Source: Mesocentrotus franciscanus
Taxonomy: Eukaryota > Echinodermata > Echinoidea > Camarodonta > Strongylocentrotidae
Length of the DNA: 64,000 nt
Assembly: GCA_037976565.1 (NCBI GenBank)
Contig: CP137683.1
Coordinates: 12,846,699 to 12,910,698 of the forward strand
Direction: 5' to 3'
The notes under the pieces were generated by a model. It made no database searches and was not told the DNA's origin. It worked only from the letters and a program-made list of their open reading frames with translations. Below, in pieces: positions 12,103 through 25,141 of this stretch (within the stretch, counting starts at the first letter, position 1; each line of letters starts with the position of its first letter). The position numbers and the translations under genes were made by a program.

Positions 12103-12205
12103 TTTCATCACTCTCTATCACAAACACACACACATGCACACATGGGCACATTCGCTTTCTCCATCTCTCCCTTTTTCCCCCTCCCTCTCTCTCTCTCTCT
12201 TTTTA
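11937..12205 (+). repeat. Composite CT/CA minisatellite, three units
   Basis: Each unit of 80-95 bp has CTCTATCACAAACA, an ACAC run, CATATGCGCA or a variant, CATTCTCTTTCTCTCTC and TTTTCATCACT. Unit starts are near 11960, 12027 and 12112. Confidence 0.85.
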
Positions 12206-12259
12206 TCACTCCATCTTTCGCCAATATTGCCTCATTTGCACACCATCTTTATGATATGA

Positions 12260-14790
12260 TCTCATTTGCATCTTGAGGCCTTCGCTTGCTCTCCGTTTGA
12301 ACCCCTTTTTCCTTTTATGATGTCCTTCTATCTCACTTTCCCAATCTCTCTCTACCCCAATCTCTCTCTATACCTCTTCCACCGTTGTGCTGTGGCACAA
12401 ACAGTTTTTGCCTCCTTTGTCATGCGTATCAACGCATTAGTCACGATTCAGTAGCCTCTGATGCATAACGAGCACTATAAAATGCCTCAATCATAATCGG
12501 AATATATAAGCCCTTCCACTTTTTTTCCTTGTCCTTGGCGAATGTCCGCATACATACTATTGTGTTGTATATTAAACATGCTGCGTATATGGCATGTCCA
12601 TGTAAATACTTAGTGGATGTTTCATTTTTTGAGGTAAGCAATCAATGATTGTCTTAAGCACACAAAGAGTCAATGATACAAGGAGGAAGAAAAAAACACT
12701 TCAAAGCAAACAGGATATTGATGGAAATATACCAAAAGTAATAAGAGGTATATAATGTTTGCTTTTAAAATGAAATGCAGATTTTATTTCATTTGATATC
12801 ATTTTATTTGAATGATGAGCCACTTGGCAGTATGTTGTTTCAGAATTTGTTTTGTTCTGCAATTACATGTATATTATTACCATATCATATATTTACTCAT
12901 TGAATTTCATCTACATAAACCAATATGTGTTTGAATATGAAATTAATAAATAATTGTAAATAAATAACAGAATGGAACAGTGTATACCATAAATCAAGTA
13001 ATTATTTGATGAATAACAATTTTATTTAACATATTTATTCACCGATATGCTTGATGTACTTTACAAAGAAAAACAACAGAAAAGCACTTTATATTTCCTA
13101 TTGATCTATTATAATGTTTTTTTTCTTCAAAATATGTACATACATGTATTATTATCTTATATATGTAATTAAAGGGAAATAAAGTCTTATTTTCTCATGT
13201 TGGGAATTCCTTTTTTTTAGCCATTATGTCTAAATTCAATTGTTTCCTGTTAGATATCATACAAATTTAAAACCACATGAAATATTGCCTGTTCCTGCCC
13301 ATACATACTGATTTAAAAAATAAATAAATATGGCATTGAAGAAATAAATCTCCAACAAAGCATTTGTTTGTAGAGATGGACACTATACTGAAAGTAATAT
13401 TATAATCATATTTAGTATTTCAGTGATTGATATATCACATTTAAAAAAATTATATTTCAAAAACACATTTATTATCATTCTGAACAGGTTTTACTAAAGG
13501 TTTAGATAATCTTTATTGAAATCATTAAAATGTTAAATATTTGAAGAAGGCATTGACTATTAGTCATAACGTATATCATGTACATACCGGTAATAGAAAC
13601 CAAGAAGCTACTAAGAAATCAATCGGTCAATTCAAAGCTGAAATATGTAATTGAAAAAAAGAGATAATCGTGATTTTTCTAATATTAGATGTGATAGGAA
13701 TCATACTTTTAACAAAATACTATTGATGAGAAATGGGGAATATTAGTTGCTTTTGTATGTTAATGTAGCAGACATCACTCATTTTAAATGGATAAACGAG
13801 CCAAAAAAAGAAGAGATTATTCATTGCTAAAGAGAAAATGATCAGCATTCCATATGTTCCTGTAGTACTGTAGCCGAGCATGATTGGCAAGGCGTAGAAA
13901 GTTGAGGGTAGGCACGAGATTACGAAATAGAAAATTGCTTGGTTGGGCCGTCGTCTGCTTGGTGTGATTATAATGCTAATGATATACAAGAGAGAAGACC
14001 CACTCAATGGGAATATAGCGCGGCGATCAGTCGGCTGGCAAGTGTTCGGCATAGCGTGCCCTGCTCGACTTTACGAGCTTGTTATGTTGTGTGCATGGAC
14101 TGCCTGGCTGTGTGTCCTTTTAATATGTGGTGGGGGAGAGAGAGAGCGTGTGTGAGTGTGTGTGTGTGTGTGTGTGAGCGTTTTGAAGCTGTAATGGCGC
14201 GAATGTAGGCATGGATGAATACAAGGGCAAGGACTATCTATACAAAGCTTGATTTGGAGGTAATCCTATGTTTCATAGAAGGTTGTTTTCCTCCCGTCAT
14301 TATCTATCACTGGGACTACACATTCAGTGTATTAAAGCAGAGGTGGTTGATTTTCTAGCATAGCTGAGAAGCTTTAGTTGTCTTGTACATATTGGAAGCT
14401 ACCCGAAGCATCGAACATATGGGACAATAAACGGAAGTGGTCGTGATCTCCAAGAATAGATCCCACCGCATCCAATTGGCAATATCTTGTCCTGCTTGTA
14501 ACGCTACCCGGTGTTGCGATTCGTCCGACAAATAAGGCAATCTTCATCTTTGTAAGTTCAACCCTGAGGTTGTTTTGTGTATTGTATTGGTATTAATTAG
14601 CTGTTGTGTCGTGCTAGCCATCTCGCCTTGTCATTAAAACCAAGGTGTTTGAGCTCATGCAGCGTTAGTGGCCGGCCGTTTGAAGGAAACACTTGATGTC
14701 AGTAGTGATCACATGACCGCGGTCGACTGAGAGGCATACTGATTTATTAGATTGGTTTGATATCGAGTGGGTATTTTAGGCATGTTAGCT
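12260..14790. other. AT-rich noncoding sequence
   Basis: A GT microsatellite lies at 14151-14176. A GC-richer patch lies at 14020-14140. A hydrophobic minus-strand open frame (13720-14052) is not convincing (see rejected). Nothing else is recognised. Confidence 0.5.
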
Positions 14791-14799
14791 GATGCCTGC

Positions 14800-15680
14800 A
14801 TACAATAGTGATAAATTAATCCAGCATAATGCCCTAGCTGTGTTAGTGTCTGTCTTCATATTTGTGTGCTGGTTCCATGAATACTATTTCATGTTCTGCT
14901 ATTCTATATGCCAGCATATTGTAGATTATGTGTACGAAATATAATAATATTAATAATAATTAGATCAATTTATATAGCGCAGCTACTATATGAATATACT
15001 CTACAGGATGATAACTAATCATCCATTTAGACCTGTTTTGGCTGATGATTTTATACAATACTAGCCGATAAACCAAACCAGCATATTGCCTAGCTAGCTG
15101 GTGTTAGATTTCTCCTTCCTATCTGCACGGCAGTTGGTGAACACTATTTCATGTTCTACATACTATTCTATGCCAGCATATTGTTGCGTTTAGTATGTAC
15201 ACAAGAGATGAGGGAATAATTATTCACTCTTTTTAAAGCCTATATTGACCAATTCTGTTAAACTAGTTAGCCGTCATACAGATCTGATTAATAAAGATAC
15301 ATATATATTATCTCCCTTAATACATGTATTAGTGCATCGTAAGTTCTATTTCATGCTATTCTATATGTCAGCATATGTTTTACTATGTGCTCAAAAGATA
15401 TGAGAATAATTATCTATATCATGTTTTTTGACCTGTTTGAGCTGATGCTTACATACTGCTCCTTTAAATACCTCCTTTCAAAGTGGTGTTATGCTTCGGT
15501 AAATAATATTTCATGTAAGCAACTGTATTCAATGCCAGCATATTGGTACTGTTCTGTGCCAGCAGATTAGTACATGTATTATTCTATGTCAGCATATTGG
15601 TACTGTTTTGTGCCAGCAGATTGTTGACTATGTGCCCAACAGATTAGAGATTAATTGTTCTTTCATTGACCATATGGTCA
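14800..15680 (+). repeat. Degenerate tandem array with CCAGCATATTG core
   Basis: CCAGCATATTG or CCAGCATAATG occurs at least seven times. It is usually preceded by CTATTTCATGTTCT and TATTCTATATG and followed by ACTATGTG..CA.AAGAGATGAG. Periods of 180-270 bp are apparent, and a sharper 54-bp direct duplication lies at 15532-15624. Confidence 0.7.
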
Positions 15681-16390
15681 CATTAATATGACATGCTAAG
15701 GATGAATACGTAAAGGTAGACATTTGGGTATGAATCCAATTTGTAGCATTAATTCATAATGCAATTCATATATAATCATTTATATAACTTATGCGATACA
15801 AACACTGAGACATAAATAAGTCATCTGTTGAAACCCAAAAGGGCATAATCCATTGAATATTATAAAGCCAAAGATAACTTAGCCTGGAGTTGACGAGAAA
15901 TATATGTTGTATCAAAATCAAATTTTATATTTGGTTAACAAATACTTAATAACCTTCTAGCTCTCACACAATATCACATAGTGAAAATTTGGGCAATATA
16001 TCTTGGGCAAATTGTAGGAGTGGAGGATCGGTTGTAGAAATCGTTACCGTTACTATCTTTTAGATCATATTCCGATCCATTTAATGATATTATTTTTATT
16101 TGCTTTTACTTGAAGTAGATAAGTATGAATATTGAGAAAATTTGGGATAATAGTTTGGCCTTATTTCATTTTTAGGGCAATAGAGTTTTAAATCATTTAA
16201 CTATAACTTTCAGCTCCATTAATGCCTTTTGGGTCTACTTGTATATGTTCTTAATTGGTACTTCCAAAATGACTCAAAGCCCTACTCATTGTACTTGTGA
16301 ATTTTATAGTTTCAGCCTTACATTTCTCATTGGTTCAAAATATTTATTGTATGTTCTAATATACACACTAAAATATAAACAGAAAACTTA
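15681..16390. other. AT-rich noncoding sequence, nothing recognised
   Basis: No supported feature. Confidence 0.5.
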
Positions 16391-16525
16391 AATTTGGAGG
16401 TTCAATTCCCTAATTTGGAAGTTCAATTTCCTAATTTGGAGGTTCAATTCCCTAATTTGGAGGTTCAGTTCCCTAATTTGGAGGTTCAATTCCCTAATTT
16501 GGAGGTTCAATTCCCTAATTTGGAA
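16391..16525 (+). repeat. 21-bp minisatellite, about 6.4 copies
   Basis: Unit core TTCAATTCCCTAATTTGG plus AGG. Copies differ by single bases (AAG for AGG, TTTCC for TTCCC, AGTTC for AATTC). Confidence 0.95.
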
Positions 16526-16689
16526 GCAGAACTTTAACAAGGTTAAATTCTGAATTCTAATTAAGGATCGAGAGAGAGAGAGAGAAATTCCATACCATTT
16601 ATAGCACGATTGATAAATACAATACCATTAAAGGAAAAATGGAATGCATCGTAGTTCATGATTAGTTTACGCTTGTTCTTTTCATAACT

Positions 16690-16736
16690 TACACACACAC
16701 ACACAACACACACTCACACACACACACACACACATT
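16690..16736 (+). repeat. CA microsatellite
   Basis: (CA)n with short interruptions. Confidence 0.95.
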
Positions 16737-16961
16737 AGAAGTTTGTTGGTATATTGACTCGAGACTAATTGTGTTATCGAACAGCATTCTGCATGGATGA
16801 ACGGCGATCTTAGTATGCGTTCATGCCTGATTGAACAAGACATGTTTCGATCCCTCAGTAATGTGTTATGACGTGTTTGAATTAAAGGTTAACATTGCCT
16901 CTACCACATCATCATGTTTCTTGTGGTAGAATTATGAAACACCTGTTCTTCTATTCCGTCT

Positions 16962-17027
16962 GTTCAGAGCGAGAACAGCATTAACTGTACATAAATTTGC
17001 ATGTGTTAATACCCTTCTGGCTCTCAA
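16962..17027. repeat. AGAGCCAGAAGG stem-loop family, degraded copy
   Basis: TTCAGAGCGAGAACAGCATT and TAATACCCTTCTGGCTCTCAA are complementary with about five mismatches. A weaker relative may lie at 17177-17236. Confidence 0.55.
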
Positions 17028-17482
17028 CATTTTGTCAAGAAGCATGTCAAGTGAATGGATAAACAGTACTTTAACCCGTTGACTACCGAATTCTCTAATC
17101 CCCATAGGTTTAATACAGGGACAACCCGGTTCCAGTAGGCAGAGGGTTAACTGCTATTAATATATATTTTTGTATATTGAGGAAGGCATTATTTCTTGTT
17201 TTAATGTCTATCAATTAATTCTCTTCTGACTCTCGATCATCGGACTTGTACTTGTAATCAGAGCTTCATTAAGAGATATTTAAGATATTTAATACTCGTT
17301 GACTTTATATATTTCCTGTTATTTTGGTTTGCAATTACAATTTATTCTCGTACCACTAATGATGGATCTATTTTCCATTAGATTTGTAGAAGAGCATACT
17401 TAGTGCATTAATTTCAAATTTACATCTATGCCATTTGAACTATTTGTAAATGAGCTATCCACATATGAATTTAAACATATTA

Positions 17483-17515
17483 CAGTCAAACCTATCTATT
17501 AAGGCCACCCAAGGG
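17483..17515 (+). mobile_element. Tc1/mariner-type MITE, truncated copy
   Basis: CAGTCAAACCTATCTATTAA followed by GGCCACCCAAGGGG matches the left end of the copies at 28179 and 60526, then similarity stops. Confidence 0.65.
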
Positions 17516-18600
17516 GAACAGTAAGCACAAATGAGTATACTTGTAGGTATCAATTCAGTCAGTGCCCCCGCCAAACTAAATCTGAAACTGAGTGAGGAGT
17601 TTCCTCAGACCATCGTGGTCATTCTTTGATGCACACAATACACCATCAATAATGTTGCTATGTCAGGGGAGTGTATACAGCAACCTCCAAAATGGCTTGA
17701 CACGGTACAGATACGATGAATGCTCACAAGATGCGCTCCGTGTCCATTTCAAATCTCCTCCCATATATTCATACATTCATTTACAACATCTATCTAAATG
17801 TTATATCAATAAACTCCCACTTACGGCCACTGCAGTGCACAGCGCTCAGTCTGAACCCTGCAAGCACGCACGTACAGGATGACATTGCCTTGCACGCTGT
17901 AGCAATTGCGTATCGACTGGGACACGTCCAACAAAAGGCATGACTCCGGTGTGCACCGAATTAGCCAGGTGCAGGGGGTTCTTCCCTGCAATTCGGTAGA
18001 CCTCCCGGCGTGAAATGCCACACGACAGACCCAATGTATCCTCCCTTCCCATCCTTCACTGTTTCTAGGGGGACATTGACGTCTTCTTTAGTACATACAA
18101 TCAAATAGCACATTGACTGTCTTCGCATAGATCTACATGTATGTGTATAGTGTAGCTTATTAAGCCTTGTTCAGATACGCAGCAAGTGTAATAAACTTCA
18201 CATTTTGTATCTTAAACACAGAGCATAGTGAATATGCTTAGGATCTTTGTTGCACACATTTACCATTCAATTACACATTAAAAAAAAACACCATAGCATA
18301 TTTTGCGGTGTAGTGTGGTGCCACAACATATCTGAACTAGCCTCTTTTGGGTCAATTTCACAGTAATGTCTGCTTTCTTGCTGGTTTCTCAAAAGTGCTG
18401 TAACATGTAAACATTGAACCTAGCGTTTTTTGTTTTAATATTTCTTTCTATTCTTTCCATCTTTCCGTTTGAATTTTGATGCATTTTTGTAGGGGACTGT
18501 TAGTCTTCCCTTTGGTGATATACAAATTTCCATAATTTAGTTTGGTACTGTGGAGTATTTAATCGTTAATATCTGTAAAATTATTTTTCCTGTCCAAATT
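17516..18600. other. Noncoding sequence with a GC-richer block
   Basis: 17580-18060 is GC-richer than the average for the window and carries short open frames on both strands, but no splice-bounded or recognisable protein. The rest shows nothing. Confidence 0.45.
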
Positions 18601-18606
18601 TTCTCA

Positions 18607-18840
18607 CCTCTCTCTCTCTCTGTATCTCTCTCTGTCTCTCTATTTCTCTCTCTTCCTTATCTCCTCCCTTTTTTCTCTCTTTCTCTCTCTCTCTCTCCCT
18701 CTCTCTCTCCCTCTCTCCCTCCCTCCCTCCCTCTTTCCCTTACATGTATCTCCTCCTTCACTCTTCCTCTCTCAAAGACTCGATCTGTTTCTTTATTTTC
18801 ATGATTTTTTCCTTCCTTCTCTCTCTCTCTCTCTCTATCG
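18607..18840 (+). repeat. CT-rich tract
   Basis: CT/CCCT/CTTC-rich, pyrimidine-only for long stretches. Confidence 0.9.
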
Positions 18841-19139
18841 GTTTCTATCATTCTTGATGTTTCCCCTTCTCTGTTCCTCTCTTTCTATTCCTCTCTCCTC
18901 CATCCTATCCACGTATACCACTCTGCATACATTTTGAGATGCAACTAATGTTTTGTATCCATATTTTGCGCCAGCTGGTTCCACCGCTTATCTAGTAGCT
19001 ATGATAATGAAACGCTCAGTAGCAACTCGACACGTGGAAATGAAAGAGAAGCCCCGCGGGGGAGGCATTGAAGAATGAAAGCAGCTTGTTGTGTTTGGGA
19101 AATCGAGAGATGAATGAAAAAGAATGAGCAGTAGAGAGA

Positions 19140-19146
19140 TGGGAGA

Positions 19147-19192
<46 letters not shown>

Positions 19193-19334
19193 AAGAAAGG
19201 TGCATGCATTAAAACATATGCACAGAGTCAGAAGTAAGGCAAGAAAGAGAGAGAGAGAGAGATTTTAAAAATAAAAGGTGCATGAATTATTATATGCACA
19301 GAGCCAGAGATCGGGAAGAGAGAGAGAGGGAGGG

Positions 19335-19366
<32 letters not shown>

Positions 19367-19370
19367 GGGA
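19140..19370 (+). repeat. GA microsatellite cluster with internal duplication
   Basis: Three (GA)n runs. Between them AAAGGTGCATG.ATTA..ATATGCACAGAG(T/C)CAGA occurs twice (near 19197 and 19275), so a segment of about 80 bp is duplicated. Confidence 0.85.
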
Positions 19371-19379
19371 GACAGAATA

Positions 19380-20036
19380 TATACATTTACGTGTTTATAC
19401 ACTAGAATTGAATACAGATAGAGATTAGACACTAAACATTAAAAGGTAGAAATACATGTATTAAAGTGAGGGGTTGATAGATATGACAAGAGGGCAATAA
19501 GAACCTGATAGAGAAACTACTATAGGAGAAAAAAAGGTTAGAAATACAATAGAGAGATTAAAACAAAAAGTATTTAGAAATATGCATAATGAAGAGAATA
19601 GTCTAATTTATGATTGATCAGAGAGTGAAGGAGATAGAAATTAAAGTTGAAGAGCTAGAAGTAATGATTCAGATCAAATGGGAGACCAAAACCAGGCAGT
19701 GCACAAATAAATGAAAATATGAAAGATTTAGTGAGAAAATTAAGAAAGAAAAAGACAAAGGGGGAAAAAAAGACAAAGAAAACTATTAATAGTTAATGTA
19801 TGTATGGTTTAAAACCATAAAGATGTATGCACTTGAGATTGTGTGAGAGGTAACAGCTATTAAAACAAGCATGTATAGCACTATGCAAAGCAAGTGTGAA
19901 AAATACAGCAGCAAAGACAAGAATATGTAGAAAAACAGAGAGAGAGAGAAAAAAACTGAGTAAACATGTATATGTGCAAGGATTATCATGCAATTAAAAG
20001 GGTGGAGACACGTAGTGAGTGGTAGTGGTCCTTAAG
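19380..20036. other. Purine-rich noncoding sequence
   Basis: A-rich + strand with many GA dinucleotides; no recognised feature. Confidence 0.5.
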
Positions 20037-20350
20037 CTCCGCCCCCTTGCCACGTGGCTGGCGTTATGCCCAACTGCCAATCACCATATAACAGGGGCTG
20101 GCTGGCAGCACACTCTTTGATTTGCGCTTGGGATTTATGAGGATTCAAGCTATCTTTTCTGAGCGAGCCTTCATTCATTCATTCATTCATTCATTCTCCT
20201 CGGTGGTTCATTCACGGGCGCACTCGGCTTCTCCAGAGCCTGGTATAGTATAGGGAGCAGCTGTTACTCACAAAGGAGCTGCAGGCGGATGGCATACAGC
20301 AGCATCGCCCTGCTTTGTGCAGAGATTTCCATGGATAGCAAGGCAGCAAG
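20037..20350 (+). promoter_or_regulatory. Candidate promoter and first exon-like segment
   Basis: Within 60 bp there are a GC box (CTCCGCCCCC, 20037-20046), an E-box (CACGTG, 20051-20056), CCAAT (20077-20081) and a TATA-like ATATAAC (20086-20092). A start would then fall near 20115-20125. The block is GC-richer than its surroundings. An ATG at 20289 opens 20 codons followed by AG and a good donor (gtactg at 20351). That donor phase (2) does not fit exon A (phase 0) directly, so it would need another exon or be untranslated. This could be an internal promoter of the PTPRN-like gene or chance. Confidence 0.3.
20170..20197 (+). repeat. ATTC microsatellite
   Basis: Six copies of TTCA/ATTC just downstream of the promoter-like block. 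Confidence 0.95.
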
Positions 20351-20740
20351 GTACTGTATTCCAACAACCTATGGAGGAAGTTTTTTCCATTCTCTTTGGA
20401 GACTGTTTTTTTGAAGACTGTGTCTCTTTCTCTGTCAATTGTGGATATACAGATTTTACAGGCTCTTCTTGGGCAGTCCTTTCTGGGATATATTTTTTGT
20501 GTTCATTTCACTTCTTTTAATCAAATTGTGCAATTATGTTTAGGGTTGAAATTTCATTAATTTGATATTTTCATCTCTTTTGTAATTGGTATCCAATTTT
20601 ATACATTGTTAGATGTAATAGGAGAAGAATTGTTCTGGATCTTTTTGCTACATATTACCAGTGATTCTGGTTGATGAAGAGTTGTGCTTTTCTTTTTTGA
20701 TCTCTCTTAAATGGTACGTGCTGCTGGTTATTTTGTCTTA

Positions 20741-20795
20741 ATCTTTCTCTCTCTCTCTCTCTGTCACTCTTTCTCTCTCTCTCTCTCTCTACCCC
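20741..20795 (+). repeat. CT microsatellite
   Basis: Two (CT)n runs separated by GTCACTCTTT. Confidence 0.95.
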
Positions 20796-23510
20796 TCTGT
20801 CTTCCATTTCTCTCTCAATCTAAATCTTATGATTAATTATGTGAATCAAGCATTACAGCATCCTGATTTCACAAATCATAATTAATCAGCTGAAATTCTA
20901 TGGTCTTGTAAAAACTCCAAATCATTGCTAAAAATATACCAGTCAGAGTAGGTTCAAAGATCTCATTTTGTAGCCACTACTACGCAACAAGGCTACATTT
21001 TATATTCAATGTATTTTTTTATGATATATTGCTTATGATTGAAGTTTGGACTTGGTGTGAAAGGTTCACAGGACAATATGTGTCATATGTGAAATAGATC
21101 ACAGAAGAAAGCCATGTATTTGTAAGTGTATTGCATGCAGCCTGCTTGATTGGGAGGTTTCTCTTCTTGTACGTAGGCATACATACCCATTTCATACTCA
21201 CCGCAGGAGAGGGTTAACCCGGACCCAATAGCTGAGAGGAATGGGATAGCATCACTCCGCTCAGCTCTGTTCAGACTAATTCTCAATCCGATGTGTGAGG
21301 GGGTTAATTCCTGTGACTCTGAACTCGGTGTGGGTTTTTTTTCTTATAAAGCAGTAATGTATAAGGATTGACTTATCTTCTAGTGCATTGATGTGTCATG
21401 TGTTTTACTTTCGAATGGTAGAAAATTATCGGAAAGCATGAGGAATATAAGTCATTATCTAATTATGCCCAAACCAATTATAGAGCAGGTTATATGTTCT
21501 CTAGTACCTTTGAACATTAAAAGTAACCTAATTTTGGTCCGGATCATGTCGGTAGCGCTCGCTGCGAGCTAGCTCTCTACTTCTCTGTCAATATGAAAGT
21601 TGTGTTTATAGGCAAGGAAGTGATTGAAACGAATACCATAAATGGATGCATTGAGACGCCCGCTGTTCTGTGTGTTTGGACGGGATTGTTTGTACGTTTG
21701 CCAAACTCTTATCAGGAAACCACTTGTTTTCGCAAGATGAGTTTTAGTTGATTTAAGCGATTCTGAGGAGGAACTTGATTCGATGGTATTGATAGGATCG
21801 CTGTTAATGTTTGCTCCAGTTTGAGTATTGCTTCATGCTTGTACCGTTCGATGCTAGTGATTGGCTCGTTGGTAATGTTTGCTTTGATTTGAATATTGCT
21901 TTATACTTGAATGTTGGGGAATTCATTGGATAATGGCTTTATACAGGGAAGCAATTTTGAATTATACTTGAATTATAAATCTGTGTGAATCTCCACTGGA
22001 AATCATTTCTCTAGATTTCTCTTGATTCTGTCATTTTAGCGATACCTTAAAATGGGATTTTTACCGTTATCATCTAGTTTTTTAACCTGTCTATTGAATT
22101 GCAGCAAAGGATTCCATTTTATCTCAAATTACCCAAACTTGATGTTCTAATGGGGAAAAAAGAAAAAATATCTGAATTGCAGTTAGTACATAACGGAAAG
22201 GTATTATTTTGGGAGGGAGAGAGAGAGAGAGAGAGGGGGGGGGGAAGAGAATATGAAAGTGTCTCTGAATGTGATCTGAGTTTATAAATTTACATAGATG
22301 TTATAGCATATTAATACATGTTAGGATTTTTTTTGGTACACTGTGTATTGATTATCATAAAATATCTGAAAGATAACCTCCAGCGACCTAGTTTTGTGTG
22401 CATTCAAACTATACAAATTCAATTTTCCTTGCAGTCAGAGGCAGCGTAGAAGAACTTCACACAGCACTTGATGCTTTCAAAGTGCTCTTAAATTGTACGA
22501 TTGCAGAATTCATATTTTGTAATGCATCATTTGAACTAATAACTCTTGGCACCAAACTTGGCTCTTCTTCTTCGTTCGCGATGTGAACGGCTGCTTGCAT
22601 CTTCCCAGTCTGCCTGTACCTGAAAAAGAGCAGCTGCGTTTGGTTTTGGATGTTTGCTCGTTCATTGTTATCCCACATCATGCAAGGTACTTCTGAATGT
22701 TAGCATTTAGCGATAAGGCGGGACAAAGTACAGGGCGTATAAAGACATGCAAACGTAGCAAGATATTCATAGACATGACTCACACATTAAACTTGGAAAA
22801 TCATAAATGAATATTAAGATCATAGGGTGCGCAGGAAGACCGAAAGTTTGGGGTCCACGTGGTGGTGGTAGTGTTGAAGCATATTGGAGGAATACTATCA
22901 ATTGGAGAGAGAGTAATTACTGATATTGGAGAAATAGTATTTGCTATTTGTATGATGTGAAAGATGGCTTGCAGGTTTGTATATTTCTTGAGGAATTTTC
23001 TTGGCAAATATCTGGATGACAATCATTGAATGGTATGAAATTTAATGTGCATTGGAGGCTTGTGCATATAGGGTAAGACATATGGCACCAGTGCAAACCC
23101 ACTGAATAGTAGTGGATCTATGCTGTGTTATTTGTTCCAATGGTTTCCTTATGAAGCAGAAACTGTATTGTCTGTTGTATTTGAATCGGAGCATAGTTGT
23201 TGTATTTGCTCTATTTCAATTGCTAATATTTGAAAGCAGATTGTTGCTCTTTTTTCTGAAGAGATCTTACTTGGATTTAATGTGCAAGAAAGAGTCAAGA
23301 AGAATCTTCTTGTTTGTGACCACAAATTATACTCTCTCAACTAGATAATTACCGTATGACTAGTACCTGAGAAATTCTATTCCTTTTATAGTTGAGCCTA
23401 TTTGTGGTATATGGTTGTGCAAAGGTAGTATAGTCTCTGCATGGTCAAGATCTTTATGAATGAGAATTGTTGTAATAGGAATATACGTGTAGCCTGTGGC
23501 TAGTATAGCC
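20796..23510. other. Noncoding sequence, little recognised
   Basis: Holds a GA/G run at 22217-22245. A minus-strand frame at 22457-22681 is preceded by a fair acceptor (ctctttttcag) but has no convincing donor or known family. Nothing else is supported. Confidence 0.45.
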
Positions 23511-23518
23511 TGTTAATT

Positions 23519-23680
23519 CAGTGGCGTATCCAGAATTTCTGTGCCGGGGGCATGTCTTAAAACTCTGACGAGGAAAATTTTCTCATATTTTCATGTGCCT
23601 TTCGGGGATCTTAAATATTTGGGTTACGGGGGAGAGGGGATGTGCCCCCATGCCTCCCCCACCCCCTGGATCTGCCACTG
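23519..23680. mobile_element. 162-bp element with CAGTGGCG ends
   Basis: CAGTGGCGTATCCAG (23519-23533) and CTGGATCTGCCACTG (23666-23680) are inverted with two mismatches. The interior is GC-rich at the right side. No clear target duplication. Confidence 0.7.
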
Positions 23681-23689
23681 AAACTATAC

Positions 23690-24980
23690 ACCAATTAAGA
23701 GCATATTTAGAGGAGAAATTGAAACCCATTAACATTGAGTCACTGTTATCTAGGTGAAAGATTGCAATTGCTGGTTGTGAATGAGTGGATCGATAGCTAA
23801 TGGAAGTATTGGTCATTGAAAACGCAAGATCATATGCAGTACTAACAAACTTAAGGTAATTCGATTTCATAGCAGGGCTTCAGGTATATGCTAGGATTTC
23901 AATTACTTCTCAAGTGCCATAATCGCCAGAGCCAAGAATAGTATTAGAAATGATTATTGATGAGTATGCAAATACCTGAATGATATTCTTCATAGCTGCA
24001 TTGCTCGTTCCATTGGGAGATCGAGGAAGTACTTTGTGTAGCACGTATCATACTGAAATGTGGATGGTTCATTAACTTTAGTTGTTTAACCTCTGTAAGT
24101 TTGTTCAAGTACAAAGAGACTTTTTTGTTGTTTTTTGTCCTTCTTTAAGAAATAGATATATATATATTTTTTTATAGCTTAGTCAGATAATAATGTTTTC
24201 CTGTATGATTTTGTGTTTTACTTTACATGTGTATCTTAGTAATGAATGTTTGATTTGCTTTGGATTGAGAGGAGTGGAATGATGAATGTCACTTTCTGGT
24301 TACCATGAATTTTATATACTTCATTAATTTTGTTGTACTTTGATAATGGTGGTGATGGTTATGAGGATATAATCTGTAATTTCTGTGGTAGTGAATTGTT
24401 CATTGAACTTAACGGTATTTGTTTTTAAATGTGCATGTACATATGTCTCCCTCTGATTAAACAAAAACAATCTAAGAATTTGGGGTCTGGTTCAACAGTG
24501 TTATCTTTCATTTCAAGATAATTACAGTTGGGCAACAAATCAGAAAATTGTTGATCTTTGTGCATGCAATAAAAAATTGCATTCTTCAGTAATGGGGACA
24601 GAATGATATCTTCATAAGATCATATCAAATCTCTTAACTCCTTCTGCACCACCGAGTTTACATATATGAACATTTTATGAACTTCAAGATGATGTATTTT
24701 GAGTCACATTCTTTGTATCATTAATAAATTTGAAAGAAAAATATATTTCATGAGAATGAACTTCACAATGCATTGACCAGTTTCCCTTTAGAAATTGGAA
24801 GGAAAAAATGACCGTCCAAACCCATCGTAAATAGTACAGTTCCTTAAGTGGGAATTTCTATCCATAGCACATCGAAGGGGCCTAATCAATGTCAGTTCTA
24901 TGTTTTATTTGTCTGCTGCCCTCACCAGTCCAGTTATTACCATCTCATGTCCTTACTGTACATACAGAGAAAATGTGTGT
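23690..24980. other. AT-rich noncoding sequence, nothing recognised
   Basis: No supported feature. Confidence 0.5.
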
Positions 24981-24990
24981 CTCCATGTCC

Positions 24991-25141
24991 AGGGCCCTGT
25001 TTCATCAAACTTGATATCAATGACAAGTTACAAGCTACTGTTATAAGCTACTAAAATTATGGCATCTGATTGGTTGATAGCAAATTTTTCATAACAATTT
25101 AGCATTTGTTATAGATAACTAGTTTTATGAAATGGGCCCCT
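24991..25141 (+). mobile_element. MITE with AGGGCCCTGTTTCAT ends, copy 1
   Basis: AGGGCCCTGTTTCATCAAAC at the left and GTTTTATGAAATGGGCCCCT at the right are terminal inverted repeats. The interior matches the reverse complement of 34731-34878. It lies 126 bp before exon A. Confidence 0.75.

Noticed and set aside
13720..14052. Hydrophobic minus-strand frame resembling a piece of a seven-helix receptor
   Set aside because: The similarity is general hydrophobicity from a T-rich strand. No receptor signature motif, splice site or continuation was found.
17580..18060. GC-richer block with several short frames on both strands
   Set aside because: No frame is bounded by good splice sites or resembles a known protein; it may be an old repeat fragment.
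22457..22681. Minus-strand frame preceded by a fair splice acceptor
   Set aside because: No convincing donor, no recognisable domain and no second exon nearby.
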